Shown here: positions 54,295 to 64,000 of the stretch, piece after piece
Layout of the letters: each line of letters opens with the position of its first letter
Numbering within the stretch: position 1 is the stretch's first letter
Assembly (NCBI GenBank): GCA_022496805.1
Contig: CM040087.1
Location: 28,482,253-28,546,252 of the forward strand
DNA from: Pohlia nutans
Lineage: Eukaryota > Streptophyta > Bryopsida > Bryales > Mniaceae
Direction: 5' to 3'
DNA length: 64,000 nucleotides
Made by a program: the position numbers and the translations under genes
The notes under the pieces: model-generated
What the model saw: the letters and a program-made list of their open reading frames with translations, nothing else
Databases searched by the model: none
Told to the model about the DNA's origin: nothing

Positions 54295-56388
54295 ATGGCA
54301 CGGGGAGGAGAGAGTGCTGCAGGGAACTGAATCACGGAGAAGAAGGTGATTCCGGTAGTGCTCCAGCATCCGGGCGATTTTGAGATGTTGCGCAGCGACC
54401 TCGCGACCATGCAATGCGAGGAGCTCTTGTATCGGAACTGGGACATCCACGACACCGGAATACTGGCGAAAGTGCAGGGGAAGCCAGTGCCACCAGCCTT
54501 CCGGGAGAGCTACATCCAGGAGAAGCGCACGCATTGGACCTGGGAGCACTGGAGCCGGGCATACGACCTTCCGGACAGCGAGTACGGACTCGAGTCTCAC
54601 CAGAAGGGGGATTCGGATTGGGTGAAGGGGCGGTTCTCCGGGATCTCAAAGAAGGACGGATTCCGGGTGGAGCATTGCCGGCTTCCCCGGGAGAAGCGGC
54701 TACTTCAATTCCTGGTACCCATCCTCAGTCCGGATAAGCCCACCACCGTCACGATCAAATTGGCTAAGGGTATCTTCTCCGCGCTCCTTTATAAAAGGAC
54801 AATCGGGTGGGGAGTTGTGATACATGAAATTGTAAACCGGGAGGCCATGAAGATCAGAGGATCAAAAGATTGTCCCATTACCCCTTTCCTTTACCACCTG
54901 TATGACAAGCACGGATGTCTCACGGATAGGGAGAAGGCGAAATTGGAGAAACCAACTTTGCCTACAGCCGACCGGAGCCCAGCCAAAGCACGCAAACTCC
55001 GTCCGGAAGAAGGAAGACAACCGGGGAGGAGAACCAGAGAGGAAGGCGACCAGGGCGAACCGGGCGTACCCCGACCGCTAAACGTCAGAGTTCCCCAACC
55101 GGAGGAGCGAAGGAAGAGACGGGAGGAACTGGGAGGTACCAGCCCGCGACCAGAGGAGCACCGGAAGAAAAGGGAAGACCCAGAAGGAAGACAACCGGGA
55201 GGAAGAAGTCCACAGATGGAGGAAAGACGGAAGGAGAGAACGGATCCAGCAGGGGACGCGCAACCGGAAGGGGAGGGTCCCTCCGTACGCGCCCAGAGAC
55301 AGCAGCCGCAGAAGCGGAAGCGGGTCATCCGGAGTGACGGAGGGGAGGACTCGGACATCCGGGAGATTTCTCCTCCCCGGGAGGAAACTTCCCCTCTCAA
55401 GAAGAAGACCCTGATCCGGATGAAGACGACTCCGGTAGACAGTCGACGTGCCTGTCCCACCGGAGAACCCGGTCCAAGCAACCGCAGGGCGAATGCGCAA
55501 GAGAAAGGGAAGCAGAAGATGGGGGCAGGACCGGAAGAAGAAACTGGGAAGCGAAACCGGGAGGATGCGCCAGACCGGAGAGAGGAGTCCACCCCGGCAG
55601 CAGAGCAAAATCGGGAGGCACAACCGGACGTACCGATCCTCGTGAGAGCGGACGTCATGCTCGGGCCAATCCGGACAGCATTGAATATGGTGGAGGAGCA
55701 GTACACTCCACTCTACAACGCAGTGAGGGGAATTGGGAACGTCCTCAGGAGCACGGACGTGAAGGAGTTCCCGGAGATGGTAAGGCAAATTTGGCGGGAG
55801 GGAAGCCGGGCTCGCAAGGAGGTCACCGGAACGACCCAGCTCTTGCGGGAACAGAAGAAGGAGCTGAGGCGGGCGAAGCGGACTATCCGGACCATGGAGC
55901 AATAGGACCGGACCTGCTTCGAGACGGTGTCCCGGTTGCTCCGACCGGATGGGGAAGTACAGACCAAGGCGCGGCTGTACGATGAGCTGATGAGTGATTC
56001 CGAGGAGGAAGACGTAGAACGGGTAAAGAGGATCGTGAAGAAGTATGCTGCTCGGGTGGAAGAGGTGCTCGTGGAATTCCGTGCGCTGGCAGCAGAGGTG
56101 CTTGCAAAGTGCTCACCCGGGCCTGAACCGGAAGCGGGGGAGACCAACAACAGGGATGGGAGAGTTCCCCTGTCCGGAAGTGAGTTGCAGGAGAACTTCC
56201 GGTTGTCCGACGAGGCACCCCAAGCAGGAGATTTGGACCGGTTGCTGGGAGGGGGGAGCTCCACCCCGGAACAGACCTCCCGGATGAGAGCAGAGATAGA
56301 GCCGGTTCAGGTAGCCGAGCCAGAAGAAGCAAGTCTGGCTGGCTTTCTGAATCCGGAGGAGGAGATGGCGGAGACGGATGCCCAATAG
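54295..56388 (+). pseudogene. Transposon-associated ORF (Transposase_32-like), split by two in-frame stops
   Basis: One frame runs from ATG 54295 to TAG 56388 with only two stops: TGA at 54328 and TAG at 55903. Between them is a 519-codon block. Its N-terminal ~200 residues contain WTWEHWSRAYDLP, VTIKLAKGIFSALLYKRTI and GWGVVIHEIVNRE, then ITPFLYHLYDKHGCLTDREK. This resembles the putative plant transposon protein domain often annotated in retroelement-linked ORFs. A highly charged region follows with three EERRKRRE-like repeats, then a coiled coil. After TAG the same frame goes on for 160 codons with acidic helices. CGA to TGA and CAG to TAG are single C-to-T changes typical of methylated DNA, so I read it as decaying. 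Confidence in the domain name is moderate. Confidence 0.6.
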
Positions 56389-56930
56389 GGTGAGGATGGA
56401 AGGCCAGAGGGTGGGCCAGAAGGCAACCCGGATGGTCAACCGGATGGTGCATAAAAGCGCAAACCGGTAGGCGAACGGCAGGAGAACGTGGCGAGCAAGG
56501 AACAGATCGGCGGTTTTTGGATCGGAAGCAGCTGAGTAGTTAGGTTTCGGTTTTGATGGATCCGGCCTTGTGGGCCCTTGTGCAGTAGGGTAGGACTCCG
56601 TTTGGGAGTTAGGTTTTTAGGATTCTAATGTTAGTTGCAGTGTAGGAAGAGAACTGAACCGTGGGGGAGTTCCCCGGTTTTCCGGATCCCGGGTTTTTAG
56701 GATCTGCGGGTTTCCCGGATCTGGTCGGCTTTGTGTTTTCTTTTTATCCAGGGATGTTCCTCATTCCTGGGGTCTTTTGTGTACCACTTTCTCTTTGTAA
56801 ATGACCATAGGCATACTCTTCTACGGACCGGAGTGTTTGTGTATGTGTGTGTGTGTGGTTGTTGATTGAGATCGTGGTCCAATTAGTCCCTTGGTAACCG
56901 GAAGGGTGGATCGGATTCTGTTGTAGATCT
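56389..56930 (+). other. 3' part of the transposon, non-coding
   Basis: CCGG-rich sequence (ACCGGATGG, CCCGGATCTGG words) continues the composition of the ORF. A (GT)n stretch lies near 56838-56860. No gene. Confidence 0.4.
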
Positions 56931-56932
56931 AG

Positions 56933-57320
56933 TTGTTCCACGCTCGGTTGCAAGGTATAATCCGCGTTAGTGGCTGAGTGGATAGGAGGGGGTACTCCGA
57001 TCCTCTCAGAACTCTTGGACGGGTAGTCCGGTTGAGGTGCCAGCACCTGGGTAGACCATGTGACAGAAGAGTCCGGAATAGCTAGAGTAACCGGGTACTG
57101 TTGTAGATCCAGTTAAGAGTCTGGGTATCGGGAAAACTCAGAGATTGTTTGAAGGTGGGTTGTTCCGTGCTCGGTTGCAAAGTATAATCCGGGTTAGTGG
57201 CTGAGTGGATAGGAGGGGGTACTCCGGTTCTCTCAGAACTCCTGGACGGGTAGTCCGGTTGAGGTGCCAGCACCTGGGTAGATCATGTGATAAGGAGAGC
57301 CGGAATGATCAGAGTAAAAC
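56933..57320 (+). repeat. Tandem duplication (unit about 230 bp) with tRNA A-box-like words
   Basis: Two copies share GTTGTTCC, CTCGGTTGCAA, TAATCC and AGTGGCTGAGTGGATAGGAG through CCAGCACCTGGGTAGA (about 56933-57092 and 57163-57320). TGGCTGAGTGG in each fits the tRNA A-box pattern, but no clear B box follows, so a tRNA-derived SINE is only a guess. Confidence 0.7.
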
Positions 57321-57928
57321 GAACTGTTAGGAGTCCAACCGATTCCGGACACCTCGGATAAGGGTCCATCCCGGTTATCAAGTCGTTGTAGTAATTTTTA
57401 GAAGGGGGAAAACCGGGTTGCGCTTAAGTGACCGGCTGTGGGTCTGGGATGAATCTGCAGCTGAAGTGCAGTACGAGAATTACCCAGATTGAGGAGTTGA
57501 GTTAGGATAACCGGAAGGTAGTGAAGTTCCCATCACTTGAATCAGTAGGGAGGGGTGTGTCTTTCAATCCAGCACCACTAATGTGAATGGAGAACCCTCT
57601 GAGGGGAAACAGAGGTTAAACGAAACCGGATCAGGTCACAACGGTGGACCGGGGGAGAGGAAGATTAGTAAGAAGTCCTCCCCGGAAGGATACCGGATCT
57701 AGTCGTAACCGGGTCAGTCAGTAGGAGAAGGCCCGGTTCAGTAGGAAAGAGGAATTCAGCTGGTGATAGAGAGAGAGAGATCACCAGTCCGGGACCATCT
57801 CCGGAAACTTCCCACTTCACAGAATCTCCGCGGAACGATAACCCGGAAATCACCTCTACGAGCGTTCTTAATACGAAAAAGTGCGTTCTAGGGGAATATC
57901 CGGTATCACGTGCTATGTCAACCCATGC
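57321..57928. other. CCGG-rich DNA, probably the end of the transposon
   Basis: GGTTCAGTAGG and ACCGGGTCAG-type words continue to about 57910. The plus and minus frames are short and featureless. Confidence 0.4.
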
Positions 57929-58136
57929 CGTTGAGCACATTGAACTCGGTTTATCTCCTCGACGGATTCCAAAGCAGAACGGTCGAGTGAGACAAACCAT
58001 GTTGTATTGTATAATAGACTAGTGGGACCCGTGTCGTTGAGCACATTGAGCTTGAGTTGTCTCCTCGACGGATTCCAGTGCGGAACGGTCGAGTGAGACA
58101 AACCATGCTGTATTGTATAATAGATAGCAAAAAACT
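57929..58136 (+). repeat. 106-bp tandem duplication
   Basis: GTTGAGCACATTGA starts at 57930 and 58036, and both units include TCGACGGATTCCA and GAACGGTCGAGTGAGACAAA. Confidence 0.85.
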
Positions 58137-58266
58137 TCATCTTCAAGGTCAAAATTGAGTTTGACCAACAAACATCCACTATTTGGATGCGTGGTCCTTA
58201 AAGAGTTAAATGTCAAGAGCCCCAATTTGGAGCAGTCCACATAGAATTTCGAGCAGTCCACATAAA

Positions 58267-58662
58267 GTAGTGGGACCAATTCCCGACTGAATTTCATGTT
58301 TGCATACTTAGACTTGTGAAAGAATTTTTTTATAATTTTTAGATGCTCTGCAAAGCTATTGCAAAGGCATCCCCAAAAAAAAACATTTTTTGAGCATTTC
58401 TACAATTTTCTATGATTTTTTAAGTCTAAAAGCTTAGAGTGACCATTAACCGCTCATAGAATCATGGTTTTCATAAGAGGTTGGATTCTGAAAATAGAGT
58501 GCTTCTACACCAATCAGAATCTCTTGATTTTTCCAAGCATGGACGAAATTAGAACACTCTTGGACACTATCTGAAACCATGCTGGCTGGTTTCTGACACC
58601 CATCCCCCAACCAATAGGGGTCGGAAATACAACCCGGTCAGAAATATGACCCTCTACCTTAG
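58267..58662 (+). repeat. Left arm of a large inverted repeat (396 bp)
   Basis: It begins GTAGTGGGACCAATTCCCG and ends CCCTCTACCTTAG. It is complementary to 60069-59121 once the solo LTR there is removed. No target duplication is seen at the outer ends. Confidence 0.85.
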
Positions 58663-59120
58663 AATTTAGCTTCGGTTTCCAGCATAGGGCAGGATTCAAG
58701 CATGACTAGCTTGTTGTTTTAAATGGCCATAAATGATGTATTCAAGCATGTACTACCAAGCGTGTCTTTGTATTCATACCCATTGGCAAATCTATGATTG
58801 CCACGTGTCATCCAAGCCTCCTTCACAATTGTTGATACGCCTGGGGCTCCCCACTCCTCCCTCACAGCAGCTGCCCATGTTCTGCTTCTCCTCGCTCGGC
58901 GGATTTTACACAATGACTAAGGGCCGACTTCCATGCAAGGGAAGCAGTGGGTGGTCGGTCCTCCAAAGGAAGAAGCTCCACCGATATGGGTGGAAACAGG
59001 AGGATTCTAGAGTATAAATTTTCTTTGTACCAAAATGGGTGGAGCATCGGTGGTTCTTGAGACCTCAATTCTTGTCTTCTAGTGCCTTCCACCCACCACC
59101 CACTCACATGGAAGTCCGCC
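58663..59120. other. Spacer of the inverted repeat, with a smaller nested inverted pair
   Basis: Within the spacer, CTAAGGGCCGACTTCCATG (58917) faces CATGGAAGTCCGCCCTAAG (about 59107-59125), a 19-bp inverted pair with two mismatches enclosing about 170 bp. This suggests a small terminal-inverted-repeat element. The plus-strand frame 58733-59017 shows no known domain. Confidence 0.5.
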
Positions 59121-60069
59121 CTAAGGTAGAGGGTCATATTTTTGACCGGGTTGTATTTCCGACCCCTACTGGTTGGGAGATGGGTGTCAGAAACTGTTAA
59201 CCGAATATTCGTGATATTCCCTTAGGCTAAGAGTAGGCTAGTCTATACCCGGCAGGAATAGACCCGGCAGGCGATACCCGGCAGTACAGGCTGGTACACA
59301 CTGGTCGACCCGACTTTTCCGGTCGACCAGTCTGACACTGTCAAACCAGTCTCCTATATGTACCTTCACTCTCTTTGAGAGAGTTGTTGCTATACCATTT
59401 GTACATCTTCTTGGCAGCCTCAGTTGTACTTCGTTCTTGTCTTAACTCTTCTTGTGCGCACTAGTATGTTAGACTACTGCTGTTAGACTACTGTTGTTTC
59501 CTGCTCTTGTATCACTCTTGGTGTTTGTATCTTGGTTAGTTGCAGTAGTCTGTGGGTATGCAGGAACCGACTCACTAGCATACTGGTGCTTTCTCTTAGT
59601 TGATAGTAAGTTCTCCTTTATAGAAATCTCTTACTACTCCTCTCTATCTCTAGCGACCAGCCTAGCGTAGAGTATTCTTGTGAGGAGTAGTCTCATTCGT
59701 TTAAGGCCGGTTCCTAGAAAAATCCCTTAACAGAAACCAGCCAGCACGGTTTCAGATAGTGTCCAAGAGTGTTCTAATTTCGTCCATGCTTGGAAAAATC
59801 AAGAGCTTCTAATTGGTTCTGATTGGTGTACAAGCACTCTATTTTCAGAATCCAACATGTCATGAAAACCATGACTCTATGAGCGGTTAATGGTCACTCT
59901 AAGCTTTCAGACTTAAAAAATCATAGAAAATTGTAGAAATGCTCAAAAAATGTTTTTTTGGGGGGATGCCTTTGCAATAGCTTTGCAGAGCATCCATAAA
60001 TTATTAAAAAAATCTTTCACAAGACTAAGTATGCAAATCTGAAATTCAGTCGGGAATTGGTCCCACTAC
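59121..60069 (-). repeat. Right arm of the inverted repeat, interrupted by a solo LTR
   Basis: It runs from CTAAGGTAGAGGG to CGGGAATTGGTCCCACTAC. Removing 538 bp of LTR plus a 5-bp duplication leaves 406 bp, matching the left arm (396 bp) with scattered differences. Confidence 0.85.
59195..59732 (+). mobile_element. Solo LTR, copia-like ends (538 bp)
   Basis: Starts TGTTAACCG and ends CCCTTAACA (TG...CA, with short inverted ends), flanked by the perfect 5-bp duplication GAAAC at 59190-59194 and 59733-59737. The uninterrupted target is preserved in the left arm of the inverted repeat. A TATATG at about 59355 and ACCCGGCAG words (three, near 59250-59285) lie within. TGTTA...TAACA ends suggest the copia group. 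Confidence 0.9.
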
Positions 60070-60594
60070 CTTACAATCTTGTTGTTGTAAATTTAATTAG
60101 GTCATTAAGGAATTTGAGTGCACAATTCTATTCCCTTTTCAACATGATTTACCACTTGAAAATGGTAAATCGTATCAAAAGTTTTCTCAAAGATTCTTAC
60201 AAAATTAAGTTTGTGGGGCTTAGTTTTTCCTTAAATGGTTAGATGAGGTTGTTCTAAATTTGTTTTAATATGTGCTGAAATTTTTGAAAAGCTATCTTAG
60301 ACTATTTTGTTTTTGTTGATACACATATCATTCATGAAAAAAATGATTCTAAGAAAGAAAAAAAAATGTAATGTACATGACTTTTGAAAATGAAATGATA
60401 GTCATGTCTCTGCTTGTAATATACCGGTATAGATGGTGCTTTTCTTTAAAACCAAATTATTATGAATTATATTATGGAAGCCCTAATTCTATGCACTTGT
60501 AATAACCGTTGATTGAAGCATAAATGGTCGGGTTTATATTCTTTGAGTGGCAGTTCTTTAGAGCACTCACATGACTAGAATGAGGATAGAAGGT
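60070..60594. other. AT-rich, nothing recognisable
   Basis: No gene or defined repeat is visible. Confidence 0.4.
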
Positions 60595-60596
60595 TA

Positions 60597-60761
60597 CTCC
60601 TTATGTCCCATAATAAGCTTCTTCATTGCCCAAATTGTTTGTCCCATAATAAACTTCTTGTTTGCTCAAACTATTACTCCTACTAGCTCAAGGTCCACAC
60701 CATTGGATTAGTTAATTCCTCTATTTTGAAGGTTGAGGAAGCTTATTATGGAACAGAGGAG
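60597..60761 (+). mobile_element. Stowaway-like MITE (165 bp)
   Basis: TA duplications at 60595-60596 and 60762-60763. Ends CTCCTTATGTCCCATAATAA and TTATTATGGAACAGAGGAG match the plant Stowaway consensus (CTCCCTCCGTYCCATAATAAG type) of Tc1/mariner origin. Confidence 0.9.
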
Positions 60762-60763
60762 TA

Positions 60764-61555
60764 TGAATCAAGCAATATGTTTTCATTTTTCATGAAGTGC
60801 CAAAATGGCAATATAAAATGTTATAGTGGTGCTCCATTGTTCAACATTCATCCACACATTGGATAGAAAATATCACATTAGAAAATATGACATATAAATT
60901 TGTGGTGTTTTCATTCACAATTTGGCAATTTCATCCAAAATGCTTTTTTAGTTTGAAATTTTCTAGCAAAAAACTTCATGATTTTGGCCATTTTTTAGCG
61001 AGATTGTTTTTTCTAGTGCTATCTGACACAATTTCGCCCAAAAAAATGCCTTGGTATGTATCATTCCACCTTACTTCTGAAAACATGAATGGTGCTTGAT
61101 TCCGACACTTTTTTAAAATCTTTGCAAAAGTTTTGGTTGAAAAGTTTTGAAAATCATATTCACCACCACAACATGAGAGCATGGCCACCCATGCCCTCAG
61201 AGAGTCTCTCACACTCCAGAAGTAGATGAAAAGTTTCAAGGGCCCTTTCAAAATACCACTTGACTCTAGATTCTAGCGTGTTGGAAATTGGGCCTTCAAA
61301 TCACTATTTAGTTGACTATTCGATGATTATTCCTCCCATTCTACTTGTGATTGGTCCATTGACTATTTGATGTGCACTTTTGATACGTGAAGACGTGCAA
61401 GGGTGGGGGACTGTGAGTGCAAGGGTCTCTCAAATATAGATGGATAATTTGAGAAAGTTAGTCCTAGCGTGCATGGGTGGGAATGCTCTGAGGGGTCGAA
61501 GGGTCAAGACAGACTCGTGGATAAAAGAAAGAGACGACTCTATTACTCTTACTAT
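60764..61555. other. AT-rich intergenic DNA
   Basis: No supported gene; short frames at 60887-61251 on both strands are featureless. Confidence 0.4.
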
Positions 61556-61559
61556 TCAC

Positions 61560-61981
61560 TTCACTAAATAGTGTATTTAGTGTGAGGTGATGAATAATGT
61601 GCTTACCTCTACTACTTGTCTAACACTAATTGTCAATTTGTGGGTAATTAGTGTTAGCGGCTGCATGCATCGCCACTACTCTTCGCAGCCGCCATTTGCA
61701 AAATACTTGTTCCTTGCTTTACTTTCTATGATTTCAGTTATCATTCAATTTGATTCATTCCATTTCTAAAATTTCAGTTTTTCCATCTAAACTTTCATCT
61801 CAAGTTTCATTCCTTACTCACACTAAATATCCATATCTCAAAAGATCACAATGTCAAAACGTTACTATTCTTCATAAATAGTGTGAGAATTCACATTTAA
61901 TGTTTTTACAAAAGTAGGTTTTTTGATATTTAGAGTGATGTTCGCAATTACAGTGCCTCACACTAAATACACTATTTAGTG
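61560..61981. mobile_element. Possible small inverted-repeat element (about 420 bp)
   Basis: CACTAAATAGTGTATTTAGT (then GTGAGG) at the left faces its exact complement at the right (CCTCACACTAAATACACTAT and on). Each end is itself partly palindromic, so the true terminus and the duplication (TA is possible) cannot be fixed. Confidence 0.5.
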
Positions 61982-62481
61982 TAATGGTCTTTGTATTGGT
62001 ACTTTTTTGGTTGAGTTTTTAAGCCTTAAAAACCTTAACCATGTAGGATTGCAATTTAAGCTAAAAATTGACTGATGAATGACATTTCCCACGCGGTTCG
62101 ATGTGTGGGATGAGTTCTGTCCATCATCCTGAACGGTCATAGGTCTTGACAAGCACGGTGATACGGCCGTTAACGAACCCGTGACCTTGTAGAACACGAA
62201 ACATGCCCTCGAGCAGAGAATGCTTGAGAACTCCTGAGTGAGTACCGGGATGTCGGCAATGTATGCAGAAGTCAACCCCAATTCTTGCCTTCAATGCCAA
62301 GCAACAGACTTCACCAGACCATCGACTTCGTAGAATTTTCTATAAAGAATTGCTACCAAATCACATCAGAGCAAGACCGTGTTGTGGATTGAGACTTGTA
62401 CACTCGATCGATCGAGTACATTTTGCAGACCAGGTTTTTCTAGTAGAATTCGGCTGCATTTTGAGCTAGAAATCAACGTCA
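61982..62481. other. Upstream region of the methyltransferase-like gene
   Basis: It contains the presumed promoter and 5' UTR of the 62482 gene. No convincing TATA box is placed. A GATCGATCGA word lies near 62406-62415. Confidence 0.4.
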
Positions 62482-63078
62482 ATGGCGATGGTTTCATCGA
62501 AGCCTGCTTGCAGCGAGAGTGATCATCGACACATGTTCAGCAACGGATTCGTGGAGCGTCACGACCTGGAGCAGTATTTCTGGACGACCACGACGGTACA
62601 CAAACTACGGCGTGCGCTTGACCCCGAGCACCTCTGCTGCCTCGCCACGCCATCGCTGGCACACGCATTCCACGTCGAGGATCCGGCGCAGGAAGTGCGG
62701 TTGCTCGACATCGACACGCGATTCTCGTACCTGCCAGGGTTTCGGTTCTGGGACATCCGCCACCCGGACACGTCGGTCCTGGCTTTGAATTCCACGTTCC
62801 GGGTGGTGGTGTTCGATCCCCCGTTTTTTTACATCCCCATGGACGCGCTGCACCGCGCGGTGCTGGCGGTTTGCAAGGGCGACACCACCACCAAGCTGCT
62901 CATCGGGTTTCTGGTCCGTGAGCAGGCCAGCTTGCTAGCCGTGTTCAAGGAGTTTGGACTTACGAGGACCAAGTTCGTGCTGGAATACGCCACCGTGAAA
63001 TCCAACAAGTGGCGCAACTATGCCTTGTACAGCAATGTCGATCTGCCTGGCATCAAACGCATTCGCTCCAAGGCGTGA
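62482..63078 (+). CDS. EEF1A lysine methyltransferase 1-like protein (N6-adenineMlase family), intronless, 198 residues
   Basis: ATG 62482 opens a GC-rich single exon to TGA 63078; another Met lies two codons in. The N-terminus QYFWTTTTVHKLRRAL matches the family's Q-F-W-Y-S/T box. RLLDIDTRFSYLPGFRFWDI matches its L-L-E-Y-D-x-R-F box. FRVVVFDPPFFYIP carries the DPPF motif, followed by KLLIGFLVREQASLL and a last basic strand KSNKWRNYALYSN. Members in yeast and human (Efm5/EEF1AKMT1) methylate a lysine of translation elongation factor 1A in the cytosol despite the family's adenine-methylase name. Length is close to the human protein (about 214). A CACTA-like MITE starts 35 bp past the stop, so probably in the 3' UTR. 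Confidence 0.8.
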   Translation: MAMVSSKPACSESDHRHMFSNGFVERHDLEQYFWTTTTVHKLRRALDPEHLCCLATPSLAHAFHVEDPAQEVRLLDIDTRFSYLPGFRFWDIRHPDTSVLALNSTFRVVVFDPPFFYIPMDALHRAVLAVCKGDTTTKLLIGFLVREQASLLAVFKEFGLTRTKFVLEYATVKSNKWRNYALYSNVDLPGIKRIRSKA

Positions 63079-63113
63079 AATTTCACTGCTACACACTTTT
63101 CAGTGCCTAACTT

Positions 63114-63379
63114 CACTGGAAACTTTGATCAGTTTAGCCCCGGCTAAACTGACGTAGTTTAGCCCCCTCTTTAGCCTTCCTTAGCAAGTCTATGTGAAAA
63201 ATGGGGGGCTAAATTTTTAGCCCCTTTTTTACCATTAGGTTAAAACACAAATTAACCGGGGCTAAAAAGGATGGTTGATGAGGAATTGTAGAGAGATTCG
63301 GGTTTAGCCGGGGCTAAACGTTGTGGTTTAACCCCACAGCCGTTGTAGCCTGGGGCTAAAAGTTCGAAAGCTTCCAGTG
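63114..63379 (+). mobile_element. CACTA-like MITE, copy 2 (266 bp)
   Basis: 3-bp duplication CTT at 63111-63113 and 63380-63382; ends CACTGGAAACTTTGATC and GAAAGCTTCCAGTG. Same family as 32431-32732, with the repeated GGGGCTAAA words. Confidence 0.9.
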
Positions 63380-63382
63380 CTT

Positions 63383-64000
63383 GCTCGATCATGGACATTC
63401 TTGGATTTACCGGATGATATATATACAGGCCTCTATGCCTTCCGCTTCTCACAACCACCGAAAGGAGTCGATTTCAATCAGTGCAAGATATGTTCCTATC
63501 GATTGCACGAAGGACTGCACTTCAATCTTCTTGGTGGTGTCAATTTGAGGTCAGTTCAATCTTGTTCATCAATGGAACAATGACGTGTCCAGGAGTTCAC
63601 CAGGGTTTCATAGTCTCACGTTTCCCTACGAATCTCAACATTTGTCACCTCTTTTTAAGCAGGTTGATTCGAATATATGTCTTATTTTGAACATTAGTAG
63701 GCAAAGTGAAACTCAGAAGGGAATACACAGAGAATGGCATATGAGACTCTTGTGATTTGGGTGTAGCTCTCCAGAGTCTGTGTGGAAAGGATTTGAAGAC
63801 GGTTACTCCCTTTTCACACTCCCTTAAAAGCTGCCAAATTTTAGAGCGTTTGCACTTTAGAGCCTTTGCATTTTAGAGGAGGTTGCCGTTTGCCGGATCG
63901 AGGCAGAGATAGAATCAATGAGAGACTCTTTAAGTTACATGTGAATTTGGGGCAGGGAATTTGAGGTTCTAACTTAGAGAGAGTCACTTAGGAGAGAATT
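63383..64000. other. Right edge, no supported gene
   Basis: Short plus-strand frames at 63377-63690 have no recognisable features and may be read from the 3' flank. Near 63835-63885, TTTTAGAGCGTTTGCA/TTTTAGAGCCTTTGCA words repeat. Confidence 0.4.

Noticed and set aside
54891..55902. Minus-strand frames of 271 and 274 codons
   Set aside because: Antisense shadows of the charged, GC-rich transposon ORF on the plus strand.

Overview
The window looks like nuclear DNA of a land plant, probably a non-seed lineage (bryophyte, lycophyte or fern grade). The best anchor is a complete three-exon COI1-type jasmonate receptor (51624-49074, minus). It keeps nearly all ligand-contact residues of Arabidopsis COI1 but has Ile where angiosperms have Ala. 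GT-AG introns, a chromovirus-type Ty3/gypsy remnant, a Stowaway-like MITE and AT-rich intergenic DNA agree with this. The species cannot be named from the sequence.

Layout. 1-799 (minus) holds the first 266 codons of an unidentified gene that leaves the window. Divergent to it, 1194/3278-12008 (plus) is a multi-exon gene whose product joins a ParB/Srx-like N-terminal domain to a circularly permuted (beta-class order) N4/N6 DNA methyltransferase-like C-terminal domain. Its long introns are filled with GTAGTGG/GAGTAATGGGCA minisatellite and 86/87-bp tandem blocks, and one in-frame TAG interrupts it. 12724-13180 is a 3' exon with a UIM-like helix. 13790-15166 is a 1.4-kb imperfect hairpin. 16054-17547 is an intronless protein-kinase-like gene with a GC-rich CGTCCGATC cluster and TATA box upstream and a hAT-like MITE between promoter and ATG. 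18.1-32.2 kb is AT-rich and dominated by non-autonomous piggyBac-like elements (CCC ends, TTAA target sites). 33.0-33.9 kb (minus) is an Arg-Gly-rich hypothetical gene. 36.3-37.4 kb is the 3' end of a decayed gypsy element whose LTR carries the second hAT-like MITE. 39.1-40.6 kb (minus) is a broken pogo-like transposase. 42.3-42.8 kb is a small ACT-like protein gene. 49.1-51.6 kb is COI1. 54.3-56.4 kb is a transposon-associated ORF split by two stops. 58.3-60.1 kb is a large inverted repeat invaded by a solo LTR. 62.5-63.1 kb is an EEF1A-lysine-methyltransferase-like (N6-adenineMlase family) gene with a CACTA-like MITE just after its stop.

The genes do not form one obvious pathway. The region is a gene-poor repeat landscape with nested transposon layers that can be ordered by target-site duplications. 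The most unusual item is the ParB plus DNA-methyltransferase gene, an architecture familiar from phages and mobile elements, here broken into plant-style introns. It may be a captured and now decaying element gene.
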